Source of the DNA: Luzula sylvatica | Taxonomy: Eukaryota > Streptophyta > Magnoliopsida > Poales > Juncaceae | DNA length: 64,000 bases | Reading direction: 5' to 3' | NCBI GenBank assembly: GCA_946800325.1 | Contig: OX326958.1 | Span: forward strand, 17,882,414-17,946,413 | In this document: in pieces, positions 37,550 through 48,995 of the stretch | How positions within the stretch are numbered: position 1 is the first letter of the stretch | Layout: every line of letters begins with the position of its first letter | Position numbers and translations under genes: made by a program | The notes under the pieces: generated by a model | What the model saw: only the letters and a program-made list of their open reading frames with translations | Databases searched by the model: none | What the model was told of the DNA's origin: nothing

Positions 37550-37660
37550 ATTTGAGTGTGTGACACAAAAAATCATTTGTTGTGAGAGGTTGTGGGTTCG
37601 ATCCCCATTGACATCAATTGATGAAGGACATATGAGTCTTCTCCATTATTATCAAAAAAA
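37550..37660 (+). mobile_element. Au-like SINE
   Basis: Box-A-like tttgagtgtgtgacac is degraded, but box-B ggttcgatcccc and the following attgacatcaattgatg are well kept. The tail is A-rich. The segment gttgtgagaggttgtgggtt matches my recollection of Au SINE sequence best among the copies. Confidence 0.6.
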
Positions 37661-37764
37661 ATATTGGCACTAAAAGAAAAGTTATTTTATTTCATGTATA
37701 AGATGAAATTATTATTTTTTTAATCAAAATATTTTGGGGATAAATGAACCTTTTTGGTTAGTCC

Positions 37765-38211
37765 CAATGTTGCACGGATACCGATACGAGTTTCGTATTC
37801 GATACGATACGAATACGACAATCCGACAATTCTAAAAAAAAAACATAAAATACGATATGTATATTATATATAATATTTTATTATGTAATTTATATATTTA
37901 ATATTTTTATATATTTTAAATTTGACATAAAATATGCTAAAAATTTATTTTTACAAAAATAATTTCATATTAAGTAAATGTTTATTATATTTAATTATTT
38001 ACTTATAAGTATTTCTCATTTATTTCGATTTCAAATTTTTATTTTTATTTTTCAAGTAAATTTATTTATACGGTAGAATTATTCGGAAGTATCTGAGAAA
38101 TATCTGGTATTATTTTGAAATAAAATATTCTTATATGCCACGTAAAGTATTCGATAGGTATCCGATGAGTATTAGTATCCGATACGATACGGGTTGATCC
38201 GTGTAATATAG
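37765..38211. mobile_element. 447 bp non-autonomous hAT element
   Basis: Ends caatgttgcacgg and, reversed, ctatattacacgg match at 10 of 13 bases. Identical 8 bp flanks gttagtcc lie at 37757-37764 and 38212-38219. Subterminal regions hold many gatacg and gtatcg motifs in both orientations, as in other non-autonomous hAT elements. No ORF. The element near 4335-4790 is a relative. Confidence 0.8.
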
Positions 38212-38219
38212 GTTAGTCC

Positions 38220-39160
38220 TTGTACCCTTTTTGTTGCTCTTCAAATGAAACGAACGTAGACGCTTTATTGATATAATTGTCATACATATGAACAATTAGT
38301 AATACGATCATTCGGATAATACCGATTATACTGACGAGGATTAACGGCTAAAATCTTACGACTAAACAAGATAGACCTAGTGCAACATGAAAAACAAGAA
38401 TTAAATATTAAAAATCAAGATACAAGCGACCGTGCCAACTTTATTCTAATTTCAGTATTCCTTGTATCACGGTCTTCTCGGAGTAGCAGAAGGGTTGAGG
38501 GGGACAAGGATCTTGATAATAAAAGTCCGAAAAAATGGAAGATCACAAGAATGAGAAACTATCGCAATCGAGATTTAGGGTTCGACGGTCGCCACTTTCA
38601 TGGCCATTATTGTCGGCTATAGGGAGCGTCGTGCGTCGAGGACAACGAAGGCTTGAGGTGTAGTCGACTTTTTCCAATGTCACGGCAGCGAGGAATATTG
38701 GAGGGCAGGTTGTCGTTGCGGAATCTCGGGATTGTATGACTTTCGTTGTCGGATCCAAGACTTCTTGGTGGCGGCTAGGACTTGCCTCTTTCTCGATGGT
38801 TGCTCTTCTTTTACTCATTGAATTTTAATTGAATTGCAAGTTAGTCCATGCATCGTACATTTTAACTTTTTTTCGTTCGGTTCTTTATAAAAATATGTAC
38901 GATACGGCTAATCTCTCAATTAATGAAATAGACACACACCGTTATTTATTTTCATAAATGATTATTTTACTTTTTAGTTTTGTAAAAATAATTTACTCAC
39001 CCAAATAAATGGATTTTACGAAAACAATAAGAAATTAGCTCTAACAATAGTAACAAAGAGGCTAATGAGGCTAATGACAGTAAAACTCCAGAGAGTAAGA
39101 AAAAGCTCAGAAAATAAAGTAAAATAAAATAGCTCCAATTTAGCACTACCTAACTTTAGA
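38220..39160. other. Gene-free stretch
   Basis: A less AT-rich patch at 38450-38820 gives overlapping ORFs on both strands (80 and 91 residues). Neither has recognisable motifs, and their Arg/Thr/Ser-rich translations look like noise or an old gene fragment. Confidence 0.4.
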
Positions 39161-39163
39161 GTA

Positions 39164-39312
39164 ATGATACAGTCCACGAATTATTACCCACGAATGTCAC
39201 GTGGCAGCTTCTGATTGGCTGCAATAAAGTTGTGTAAAAGTTGCAGCCAATCGGCTGCTGCCACGTGGCATTCGTGGGCAATTCGTGGGTAATAATTCAT
39301 GGACTGTATCAT
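39164..39312. mobile_element. 149 bp hairpin MITE
   Basis: An almost complete palindrome: atgatacagtccacgaatta on the left and taattcatggactgtatcat on the right, with further paired blocks gccacgtggca/gtcacgtggca and gattggctgc/gcagccaatc. The loop is only about 20 bp. No clear target duplication. The arms contain cacgtg, a G-box-like core. Confidence 0.85.
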
Positions 39313-39917
39313 TCATCTAAATATTCTCAATTTAACATTTGTAGATGAAAGGTAGAATGATGAAGAAAATGGAAGGGCAGGATATTATTATCCATACATA
39401 AATGGGTTTATATGTTAAAATGACCTGGACGAATGAGGTTAACTCCGCATATATTTTTTTTTTTTTGAAGGAGGATCGACAATGTGTCAAGGCCTCGAAT
39501 ATATATTAGATCAAAAGGGACATGTTACATCATACAGTGTTATGAATTATCCAAATCAAGATAACCTATCAATTTGGATGATCCGCATATTATTTATGTC
39601 AACAAATAAATAAAAAACATACTGAATCACAACTTAAATGTTTATGTACAGAGTACGAGTAATTCTATGTAATATATTCTCGTTACATGATTAATTACAA
39701 GATGATGAAGTGTAGAATTTGAATTAAAATAAATTTAATTAATTTTATGGCGTGAATACAATATCTAACGTAAAATTAATATCGTACAACTAATCAAGCA
39801 ATGAAAACATGTTATGTAGAATTACTATACATAGTACATACTAGCGAGTAGCTAATAATATATATGGTAGAAAACGAACACATACATAGCAAATATTTGG
39901 CAATGTTTACGAAAGGG

Positions 39918-40190
39918 AAATTATTGTTATCCCCCTCACTCTCTCATTTATATCATCGATGACATCATATTTTTCCCATTTAATCCAGCTGTACCCGCTT
40001 AATTATGATTTATCAGTTAATTGGAACACTAATATTGTTCATTTAATTAGGAACACTTAATTAGGGTCACTTAATTAAGGTATGAATTAATTTTTTGGCC
40101 ACTTAATTAAGATGAATTGATTTTGATGACGTCATCCAGATTTTTATTGAAAATGTAGTGGGGTTAAATATATGCCCTCTTTACGAAATT
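39918..40190. mobile_element. Probable AT-rich MITE
   Basis: Outer parts (aaattattgttatcccc on the left; ggggttaaatatatgccct on the right) are loosely inverted. Inside there is gatgacatcat facing gatgacgtcatc around several cttaatta motifs. The style matches 10490-10790 and 23965-24280. Ends uncertain. Confidence 0.45.
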
Positions 40191-40212
40191 GGGAATTTTT
40201 ACCCAGCCCTTA

Positions 40213-40378
40213 CATTTCACCAGAAACATTCTCTGTATAGTGTATACTAATAATTAACATGGAATTTAGTATAATTAACATGATTAATTAATATTAATAT
40301 GTTAATTAATTCTGTAACATGTGTTAATTATTATGTTAATTAATCATATTTGTATACAGAGGATATTTTGGTGAAATG
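40213..40378. mobile_element. 166 bp MITE
   Basis: Left catttcaccagaaacattct continues into ctgtata; the right end reversed gives catttcaccaaaatatcctc followed by tgtata. This is a terminal inverted repeat of about 26 bp around an AT-rich palindromic core rich in gttaatta. Target duplication not found. The 48146-48355 segment seems related. Confidence 0.7.
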
Positions 40379-40755
40379 GCATATATGAAATATACACGAG
40401 CTATCTCATGAATGGACGGCACAGATTAAACCTCACATGGACTATTGCCCATTCTTCTCCGAAGCACAACCGTCCGTCACTACTCAATATGAATATCTCG
40501 CATGGACATGGTCCATTGAAAATGTATTTTGTCTCTTCTTCCCAACCGACTTACTATTCTTACGGTTCATATTGTATGGTGTACACCAGGTTCATTTATA
40601 GATAATAAATAGGTAATGGTATTTATTTATTACCATTTATACGGACGGTGTAGAGAAGAGATAGACAGCGTTCAGACAAAATCAGGCACAAAGTTTCGAC
40701 TCTCGATTTTTGCCCCAAATTCAATTTTCGAAGCGAATTTCCGATCTATACTCAG

Positions 40756-41102
40756 GTAATCGATCTTTTTTCTTTCTTCCGACCTTTAATTTGTGGTTGT
40801 TTCTTGTAATTTGCACACCAGTTTTAGTCGACTGAGGTTCGTAATTTATTGTGAAAGATCTGTGTCAAATCGATTGTTTTGGTTTTTCAATACAAGTTTG
40901 ATTTTTTGTAGATTGATTTATTCTTCGTTTCTCTTGATAATTTTTCTGAATCGGTTTAGATTAGATATATGTCGATTATTTGTATCTACAATCGATTTGA
41001 GGCATCAAGAATTGACAAAGATATTTTTCCCAATTAATATCTACTCGATCTCTTAGTATAAAGATTATAAAGCTTTTGATACTTAATTCTTTTTTATTTC
41101 AG
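40756..41102 (+). other. 5' UTR intron of the eIF1 gene
   Basis: Donor ctcag|gtaatc and acceptor tatttcag|attg enclose a T-rich 347 bp segment. The sequence just before it (about 40665-40755) looks like a plant 5' UTR. A leader intron is common in plant translation-factor genes. Inferred from splice signals. Confidence 0.6.
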
Positions 41103-41174
41103 ATTGAACTCTCTACAAGACCAAAAGTCTAGTTCTTGATCCTGCAACCAGATCTCAAAAAGACTCAAAAGTTC

Positions 41175-41665
41175 ATGTCTGATATCGACGGCCAACTCCC
41201 AGCTGCTTTTGGTACGCAACTCGCAACAAGAACCATTTTTAACAAATTCAAAATCACTAACAAATCGAATAATTTTTTTTCGAATCAGATCCTTTTGCGG
41301 AGGCAAATGCTGAGGACTCAACCGCAGGAGCGAAAGAGTATGTGCATGTGCGCATACAGCAAAGGAATGGTCGCAAGAGCTTGACTACCGTGCAAGGCCT
41401 CAAGAAGGAATTCTCCTACAACAAAATCCTCAAAGACCTCAAGAAGGAATTCTGCTGCAATGGTACCGTCGTCCAAGACCCTGAATTAGGCCAGGTATAT
41501 ATAATATACACAGAAGATAAAATAGTATATTGAGCAATTATAACATTTATTGTTGGATTTATATAGGTTATTCAACTCCAAGGTGATCAGCGCAAGAATG
41601 TTTCCAACTTCCTCATCCAGGCTGGCATAGTGAAGAAGGAGAACATCAAGTTGCATGGTTTCTGA
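41175..41665 (+). CDS. eIF1: Translation initiation factor eIF1 (SUI1)
   Basis: Three coding exons, 41175-41211, 41289-41494 and 41567-41665, encode 113 residues, exactly the family size. The protein begins MSDIDGQLPAAFDPFAEANA and carries the whole SUI1 fold: VHVRIQQRNGRKSLTTVQGL near residue 31, LKKEFCCNGTVV, and the close QGDQRKNVSNFLIQAGIVKK, ending LHGF. eIF1 binds the 40S subunit near the P site, promotes scanning and enforces AUG selection. The ATG context (gttcATGT) is not a strong Kozak match, in keeping with known autoregulation of eIF1 genes in other eukaryotes. No defect is seen. Confidence 0.97.
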
Positions 41666-42325
41666 GAAATACTCGAGAGGGGTATTCTCGTCTGAATAGT
41701 AAAACTGAGAACGAATTGTGTTACGTGGTTTTTCGAATTAGAGAAAATTAATAAAAATAATATTTGCTATATGTTTGGTAGTATTGTATGGTTTAATATT
41801 CTAGTTATTTGTATCAAATATGGCTTGCTTTGTCGATGATTTGATTGTGCTATGTTTTTTGTTTGAATGCAATATTGTTTCTATTACTAAATGATGTTAC
41901 GTGATGCTTAATTAATCTTAATTTTTAAAAATCAATGATTTATGAAATAGTAGTATTCAAAAAAATATTGATAAAATTTGACTTATTATAAGTTTTAATT
42001 GGATAAAATCAGTAGTGTGTAAATTCGGTAAGGATAAATTTGATATTAATTGATTTTAGTGAGGATACATATGATATTAATGATTTAAGATGGATTAAAA
42101 TGTAATTTAAATGCTCAGTAAAGATATACCTAAATTATTTCTTTATATTATAATATAATTAAATTAGTTCTTATATAACTAATAATACACAAATATCGAC
42201 CTATTGTTGTGCGTAATGCGTCTATTGGATCCCATACCCTTCATTATCTTCCATGCTATCGCTTCTTGCACTACTATTCGTGCTACCACGTTCGGAGTCG
42301 ACATTTTATGTCGTAAGATGTGATT
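41666..42325. other. eIF1 3' flank and spacer
   Basis: AT-rich 3' region. At 42184-42310 the minus strand has a 42-codon ORF just beyond the copia LTR; I do not recognise it. Confidence 0.4.
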
Positions 42326-43745
42326 GTTGTTGGAGTTTGTGTGATTTTAGTTTGTATTTAGGTGAATTATTGAGAGAGATTTGAGAGCCTAAATAACTAG
42401 GGTTTTGAGAGAGAAGAATTGGGAATATTTTTTCTTTGTCTTTGTTTCCTACGAATGGGATGTGTTGCAATCAGTGTTGTGAAAAACGGTGAAAAAACGG
42501 TGTTTCGGTGGAAAAACGTCCCGTTTTTTGCAACACGGTTTGAAAAAACGGTCAAACGTTTTTTTACGTGTTTGACCGTTTTTTTTTGGCGAAAAACGGT
42601 CGTTTTTTACATCAAAATTAATATTTTTCAGTTTTAGCCCAACAAAAAAATTCTTTTTTGGCCCAACAAAATTCTTTTTTTTTGGCCCATTGGTTCCAGC
42701 CCTCTCCCTCTCGCCCAAGTAGCCTTCTCTCCCCCTCTCGCCCAGCTCCTTCTCGCCCAACTCCCTCTCGCCTCACTCTGGCTCCCTCTCGCCCAGCTCC
42801 CTCTCGCCCAGCTCCTGCTATCGCCCAAACAGCCTTCACTCATGCTCCTGTCCTCGCCTCACTCACTCACTCACTCTCGCGCCTCGCCTCAGTCCTTCAC
42901 TGTCTTCGCCTCACTCACTGACTCCTCACTCTCGATCTCGAGTCTCGCCTCTCTCTCCCTCACTCACTCACTCTCGCCTCACTCTCGCCTCACTCATTGA
43001 GTCGTCCTCGCCTCTCTCAGCGCCTCGTCAATCAGAGTGTCCTCGCCTCACTCTCGCCTCATTCAGTGAGTGAACAGTGCCGATAGGTATTGAATAATTT
43101 GAATTTGATATTTTGTACAGAGAGTTTGAATTTGATATTTTTAGAATTTGATTATTGAATTTGATATTTGAATTTGATATTTTTAGAGTGCCTCACTCAC
43201 TCCTTCACTCACTCACTGACTCCTCACTCCTTCACTGTGATTTTTGAATTTGATATTTTTTTTAGAGTGCCAGAGAGTTTGAGGATGTTTAAAATTTTAA
43301 TTTGAATTTGATTATTCTCTCATGATTTAAAGTTTGTGGATGCTTAATTTATGTTTAATGTATGCTTAATTTAAAGTTTTGATATTATGTTTTATGATAG
43401 ATATTGTTTATGTTATTTTTTTACTATTAAAAAAAATTAATTTATTATACATTTTTTTGATTTCATCTATAAATTTTAATTAAATTATTATCGATTTCGG
43501 TGACCGTTTTTTCACCGTTTTTCCACCGTTTTTTCACCGTTTTACGGTAATCCCGTTTTACGGTCCCCAACCGTTCCGTACCGTTTTCCGTATTTTACAA
43601 CATTGGTTGCAATTGTTCCCTGTCACACAGACCCACCCAAAACTTTTATTTTTGATACACATCTCCCATTTACACTTGCATATTAAACATTACATATTAA
43701 ACTAGTAAACCAAAAATAATTATTACAAAAACATTAAATTTAACA
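42326..43745 (-). mobile_element. Copia-type 3' LTR, interrupted by a hAT element
   Basis: On the minus strand a polypurine tract aaggaggag (43754-43746) is followed by tgttaaattt, a normal LTR start. The LTR runs to about aacaaca at 42326. Without the 1134 bp hAT insertion and its 8 bp duplication, it would be about 278 bp, normal for a copia LTR. The far end is a best guess because no 5' LTR is in the window to compare. Confidence 0.65.
42472..43605. mobile_element. 1134 bp non-autonomous hAT element in the copia LTR
   Basis: Ends cagtgttgtgaaaaacgg and, reversed, caatgttgtaaaatacgg. Identical flanks gttgcaat at 42464-42471 and 43606-43613. Both subterminal regions are packed with aaaacgg/ccgtttt motifs. 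The core (42700-43080) is a ctcgcc/cactcactc low-complexity stretch, which produces spurious Arg/Gly- or Ser/Pro-rich ORFs. No transposase. The cagtgttgt-type terminus recalls Tip100-like hAT elements. Confidence 0.88.
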
Positions 43746-43755
43746 CTCCTCCTTA

Positions 43756-44175
43756 TTATTTTTGCTCATCATGCCCAGCAATTTTCGAAAGCAACTTCTC
43801 GCTTGGAAGTGATTTGCTGAAAATATCAGCCCATTGATTTTCGATTTTCACGTACTCGACAAGAAATTCATCATCTCCAATAACATCTCGAATCAAGTGG
43901 TGCTTGAGTTTGATATGCTTCGTTCGGTTATGGAAAACAGAATTATTTGGCATTGCTATAGCGGATTTATTATCGCAAAAATAAAATCGTGACATTTTCT
44001 TGTCCACCGTTCTATTGGAGAATAATGTTGTCGGTTTCTTGAGTAGGATTGAAAGCATCCTTGCTCGGTAGCTCTTTGGGCTATGAGTCTTAGGGTAGAA
44101 CTTGTTATGGTGAAAATGCGAGCATTCTTTTCTTTCCATGTGAGCCAATTTATTAACGCCCATTAAGCTTCCCAT
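43756..44175 (-). pseudogene. Copia retrotransposon RNase H C-terminal remnant
   Basis: An open frame of about 139 codons ends next to the polypurine tract. It has the copia RNase H signatures FCDNKSAIAMPNNSVFHNRT and KHIKLKHHLIRD, followed by QWADIFSKSLP, the usual C-terminal close. The upstream part (gag, protease, integrase, reverse transcriptase) is missing or scrambled, and its first 50 residues do not look like the family, so the element is dead. Confidence 0.9.
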
Positions 44176-44259
44176 TTTGTCTTATTTGCGAGTGACATTC
44201 CCCGTGTCAATGCCGACCAAGATTCTACAAAGCCTTCACTTGGTCTCAAGAGGCGTAAC

Positions 44260-44859
44260 TAGGGGTGTCAACGGTTCGGATCTGGTTCGGATAGTGGTCA
44301 TACCAGATCCATATCCATATTGTCGGATCCGGATACGGTTCGGATAATAAACGGATACGGATACGGTTCGGATATTGTCGGATACGGATACGGATATGGT
44401 TCTGTTTCGGATATTAAAACGGATATTATGTTATCATAGCGTAACTTACTTTTTAGCTATAAATATATATAATTTGTGACATGAACGATAAATATGATTA
44501 TATTTAAACATAATTTTACGATTGTGAGTTAAATCATTTACAAATCATTAATTTGTATATGATTTTTCAACTAATATCAAATATAATACATAAAAATAAT
44601 ATATAATATGAGTATCCGGATCCGATTTCGGATACTCGAATCTAGTTTCGAGTATCCGGATCCTAAAAATATCCGGATCCGGAACACGGATCCGGTTCCC
44701 GCACCAAAACCGAATATCGAATCCGGTTCCGGATCTTAAAATTAGCAACCAGATCCATATCCGGATCCACTCGGATTCGGATATTTTTTTCGAATCCGGA
44801 TATTTTTTCGGATACGGTTCAGGTCGGTTCGGGCAATATCCACACCATTGACATCCCTA
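44260..44859. mobile_element. 600 bp non-autonomous hAT element
   Basis: Begins taggggtgtcaacgg and ends ccattgacatcccta, an inverted pair. Identical 8 bp flanks ggcgtaac at 44252-44259 and 44860-44867. Subterminal ends are dense in ggatac/gtatccg motifs. Its left end matches the reversed right end of the 49558-51553 element (cggttcggatagtggtcata), so both belong to one family. Confidence 0.92.
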
Positions 44860-44867
44860 GGCGTAAC

Positions 44868-46720
44868 CCGTTTACCGTTGAGTGTGCTTCTTGTCATATC
44901 CTTCTCGCATATCTATGTTGGACTTAGGTCCGGCCTATATGTATTAAAATTGAAGCCCCGTTTCGAGTCCGAATACACAAAAAAATTACATAATATAATT
45001 TATAAAATTTGAAATCCATTTTAACAAAATTATATAGTATGATATACAAATTTAGAATTTACTATAAAAAAATTTAGTTTCATTTATAATATGACTTTGG
45101 GCCTTTTAAATCCTTGATCCTGATTGGACTATTGAGTACAAATTTAGTATTCCGAACCAATGGAAGAAACATTTTTTGGCGGCACCTTTATTTTCCAAAG
45201 GCAGGAAGGAGTACCATGTGTTTGTTACCTCCGGGTTTCTAAGAAAATTGTATGCTGAGATAGTCGTGAATGTGTTGGAGCTCGGCCATTTTCATTTTAT
45301 TTCCGTGTTTGTATTAATCGATGCCAAGTAAGGTTGTACGATTACCCTAATCTGTTTTCAAAATAAGGAAAAAACCATTTGGTTGGATGTTTATTAATCG
45401 TGCCGAGTTGGTGATGCCATATAAGGTATTGATAGTTTCGGTCCATAGATTATCATTAATTGCCCTCCAATCTCCATAAGATTTTTTGAAGTAACGGTTC
45501 GTTAAAAGTTTCGGCCGTTTCTTTTTGGTAAGCACATTTTTTCTCAATTAATCAATTAATTTTCCGGGTTACACGTTTCATTTTTCTTCTATAGGATCGT
45601 ATTATTTTTGTAATTTTTTAGATTACTCTTTTGAGAATAGTATGGTTTGCATTTGATATATGAGCCGATTTTTATCAAGATTAAGCTTCTCTCAAAGGAA
45701 AGTAATTTTTCTTTTCATGCGGCCAGTCTCAATTTGGTGACAAATGATAAATTAAATTGTTAAAATTAAGATTTAATAACTGTGCCAGTCATCCAATATG
45801 GCCTGTCAGAAAAATTAAGTTATGGTTATCCATTCAAGGATGAGCTAATTGTAATTGGAGAAGAAATGTGAACCATGATTTGATCATATAATATATTTTA
45901 TGACTAAACTTGAGCCATTTAAATTTGAACCTGCATCCAATAACATTATCTGAGCTATTCTCAACTAAGCACATAGTTTAGACCAAAATGATGAGAAATA
46001 AGTGAAACAAATTAAGGTAGCATAATGTCCCATTTGACTTCTTCAACACAAACTAGACGTGATTACCACAAAACAGCCTATAATTCATATTAAATTATAA
46101 ATCAAGTTGCAATTTTTTTTAAATTGAAATGAAAGCATAAATTCACACCAAGAAACTTCTATAGGATGAGATCACTGATCCTATGCTAATTAATGTATAT
46201 TGACTCATTATTAGATAAGAATAAGGCAAGCATGTCAGGCATAATATAACAGTCTGGTATATTTTTTTTTCAGAAGCTTTGTACCAAATGTCTTCTTTTA
46301 TTTGTTCCATTAATTATATCTTAATTGCAAATTATTAAAAAAATGATAATTGGGACATTGGGATAATAATAATAACGATTAATGCGTAACGATTAAACTG
46401 GAAGAATATTTTTTCTTTTTATTTTTGTTCATAAAAGGCATTAATGTACTTATTAAATTATAATGTAATATATTCGGAAATATTAAATTCCAGTACATTG
46501 AAGAATTAAAACAAGTCAACATTCTCTTTATGCATTCGTCGTATCGGGTCGATCGACAACTGCGCATTAGCAAATTACAGAAAAGATAAAGTTTGAGATA
46601 GCTAATATTTTCGATATTTTAATTCTTGCTTCTTTATATCTTTCAAAACTTGGAAACAAAAAATAGAATTGAAGTTACACAATTGCACATTTTGTAGACC
46701 CAAACCCAAAAGCCTTGTGT
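44868..46720. other. Gene-free stretch between copia debris and the RIC gene
   Basis: The first 250 bp may be decayed retroelement. A patch at 45140-45330 keeps an open plus-strand frame with a coding look, but matches nothing I know. The rest is AT-rich. Confidence 0.4.
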
Positions 46721-46725
46721 AATAC

Positions 46726-46734
46726 CTATAAAAT
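46726..46734 (+). promoter_or_regulatory. TATA box of the RIC gene
   Basis: acctataaaataag lies about 330 bp before the coding ATG, with a 109 bp leader intron in between (46913-47021, donor aaag|gtatat, acceptor gttcag|gagt). Confidence 0.6.
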
Positions 46735-46813
46735 AAGATACTAGGTCATTTTCATTTCGGTTTAAAGACCATTATACTTGAAGAAAAGGGAAGAAGAAAG
46801 CCAGAAAAACTGG

Positions 46814-46891
46814 ATGGTCAAGAATTCCTTGTCTCGAAGGAGTTTTTTGTTGAAAAACTCGTCATTATCTCAAATTTGGAATCTAAATTGA
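46814..46891 (+). promoter_or_regulatory. 25-codon upstream ORF in the RIC leader
   Basis: The first ATG of the putative leader opens a frame of 25 codons plus TGA, ending 21 bp before the leader-intron donor. It could lower translation of the main frame. Conservation in relatives would be needed to show that it matters. Confidence 0.4.
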
Positions 46892-47057
46892 TCCATCTCT
46901 TCATATATAAAGGTATATCTCTTTCAAATTCTTGCTATTTAATACCTAAGAACAATAATTTTCTTTTCATTTTTCTGCAAAATTGGGCCATTTCCTAATC
47001 CAATGCTTCTTTGTTGTTCAGGAGTGATCTTCTTTTTGGTAATTTTGTCTTCTTCCA

Positions 47058-48693
47058 ATGGCTACAAAACTGAAAGGAGTCTTCAAGGGGCTCAAGTTCA
47101 TCTCTCAAATATTTGGTAATAATTTTCTTGCCAAAATGTTATGCATATTAATTAGATAATTTCTCTGATTGTCGAGAATTAAATGCAGTCGTTAAAGAGA
47201 ACTCGAATGACCTGGAAATCGGGCATCCAACAGACGTGAAACACGTCGCGCATATAGGATGGGAAAGCCCTACCGGTCCTGCAAGCTCATGTCCTAGTCC
47301 TAGTTGGGTAAGTAAATAATTCCTTAAATCTTCTTAGAATTTTGTAAAAAGTATTTATTGAACTATTCCTCTTTAATTTAGGGGCGAAATTACATCTCAT
47401 AACTAAAACATCAAAATTACAAAATTCAATTAGATTTTTAGGGTTTTATGCTAAGATTTTGATGGTATAATTTGATTTGATTTTGTGTAGATGGGTGATT
47501 ACAAGGCATCAACAGATTTTGCATCCTTGGGTACTGTAGGCCACTCTAGAGAAACTTCTAGATCAGAAACTTCTTGGGCATCTCAAGGTAAAGAAATTCT
47601 CTAATTAATATCTGAAAACATTTTAGTCCTTTTTGGACATAAATATATAATATGTAATCTACTTGCATTAGTTACATATCTGTTGCATAAACTAAATCAA
47701 ATAATTAATAAAAAGTTGGCCTATGCAAAGTATAATGAAGAATGCTTGGAAGACAACTCAATATAGAAAATCCTAACCCAATTATATCAATGAAAAGAGA
47801 GGTGGCCAAGTAATTTTGGTTCTCTTTTGACCAATATAAAAGATTGGATATAACAAAATTTAAATAATCATGCTCAATTATTTTATGTTGATTTTACCTC
47901 AGAATAGAAGTTCTTACAAATGAAAATCAATATCTGTTAACAATAATGGATGATTTGATTTCTTTTTGGTCTATTGGCTGTGGTTATTATGCTGCGCATG
48001 TAGCTCTTGTTTAGTTCAATGAAATCATTTTGGTCTCAACTTCAAAAGAGTCATGGACCCAACAATATAATGGTTATACTACAGATATTTAATGTGTGAT
48101 AACTAGAATAATATCGTATATTTGTTTTAGCCCATATATGGTGTTTCTGAGTTTCCTCCGACATCCTCCATATCATGGATTAATAATTAATTAGCATGAT
48201 AATTAATAGAAATACATTATATTAACGGTTAACTGATATATAATTAAATTATGTATGCACTAACAATTATTAATCAATATCAATTAAATCGTTAATGAAA
48301 TGTATTTTTGTTAATTACCGTGTTAATATACAGAATGTTGGGAAATGTTTTCCATAATGAACAAACCGAGTTATTACCGAACGTGTACGGTTTTAACTTA
48401 TTTTTTGTTTTGTTGAGAAATGCCATTTTAACTTGTCTTCGATAATTTGAACAGATTTTGATCAGCCTCGTGATATATCACCATATGGTATTTTTCCAGA
48501 GAACAATTTAGAGACGCCCACTCCCGATATACCGAAACCCCCTAAGAAAAATCGAAAGAAAAAATCGAAGTCTAAGGCCACCTCTCCGACCTCTTCAGCG
48601 CGATCTTCAAGGTCGTCAAGGGCATCAAAAGAGTCATTTTCCACGGCAGTCGAGGATGTGAAGGACATGCGGCCCCACATACGAATTAAATAA
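47058..48693 (+). CDS. RIC: CRIB-domain ROP-interactive protein (RIC10/RIC11-like)
   Basis: Four exons, 47058-47115, 47189-47307, 47491-47587 and 48455-48693, encode 170 residues. The N-terminus MATKLKGVFKGLKFISQIF is basic and amphipathic, as in RIC10/11. The CRIB motif IGHPTDVKHVAHIGW lies at about residues 28-42, with the conserved Ile, Pro, His-His and Trp. Further family marks are DFDQPRDISPYGIFPENN and PDIPKPPKK, then a Lys/Ser-rich tail (KSKSKATSPTSSARSS) and an acidic region. RIC proteins bind GTP-loaded ROP/RAC GTPases at the plasma membrane and link them to actin, microtubules or calcium. Intron 3 is 867 bp and contains a MITE. Paralogue number cannot be fixed. Confidence 0.93.
48146..48355. 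mobile_element. MITE in RIC intron 3
   Basis: Left tttcctccgacatcctccatat faces right atatacagaatgttgggaaat; reversed they align loosely. The core is rich in taattaatta. Related to the better-preserved 40213-40378 element. It accounts for a quarter of the intron. Confidence 0.5.
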
Positions 48694-48931
48694 ACTTGGA
48701 GTTCTCTTTACTGCACTGACATTATATATTCCGCTTAATTTGGTCTATTTTTTGAGGGGTTTTAGAGATATATATATTGTTTAATGTGTTTTATCCATCT
48801 TTAGTTGCGAGGAAATTGAGAAAAGGATAACAATGCGAAAAATTGCGGGGCTTGACGATTATGTGTTATGTGTTTGTCTATACATTCTTTAAAACATAAT
48901 TAATAGATACTGATTTTTCTGTTTATTCTCT
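48694..48931. other. RIC 3' flank
   Basis: Probable 3' UTR; nothing else seen. Confidence 0.5.
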
Positions 48932-48995
48932 TGTGCGTGTGTGCGTGTGTGTGTGTGTGTGTTTTTTTTTTTTTTTGGGGGGGGGGGGGGGGGGG
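48932..48995. repeat. (GT)n, poly-T and poly-G tract
   Basis: A GT-rich run (48932-48961) is followed by 15 T (48962-48976) and 19 G (48977-48995). Such a run of G is rare in plant DNA and can fold into a quadruplex. Length is prone to sequencing and assembly error. Confidence 0.95.

Noticed and set aside
38380..38818. Overlapping ORFs of 80 and 91 codons
   Set aside because: No motifs, mutually antisense, no splice or promoter context.
42618..42921. Arg/Gly/Glu-rich and Pro/Ser-rich ORFs on both strands
   Set aside because: Product of the ctcgcc repeat core of a hAT element.
45140..45330. Open plus-strand patch with coding look
   Set aside because: Short, unmatched by recall and without start or splice signals; might be transposon debris.
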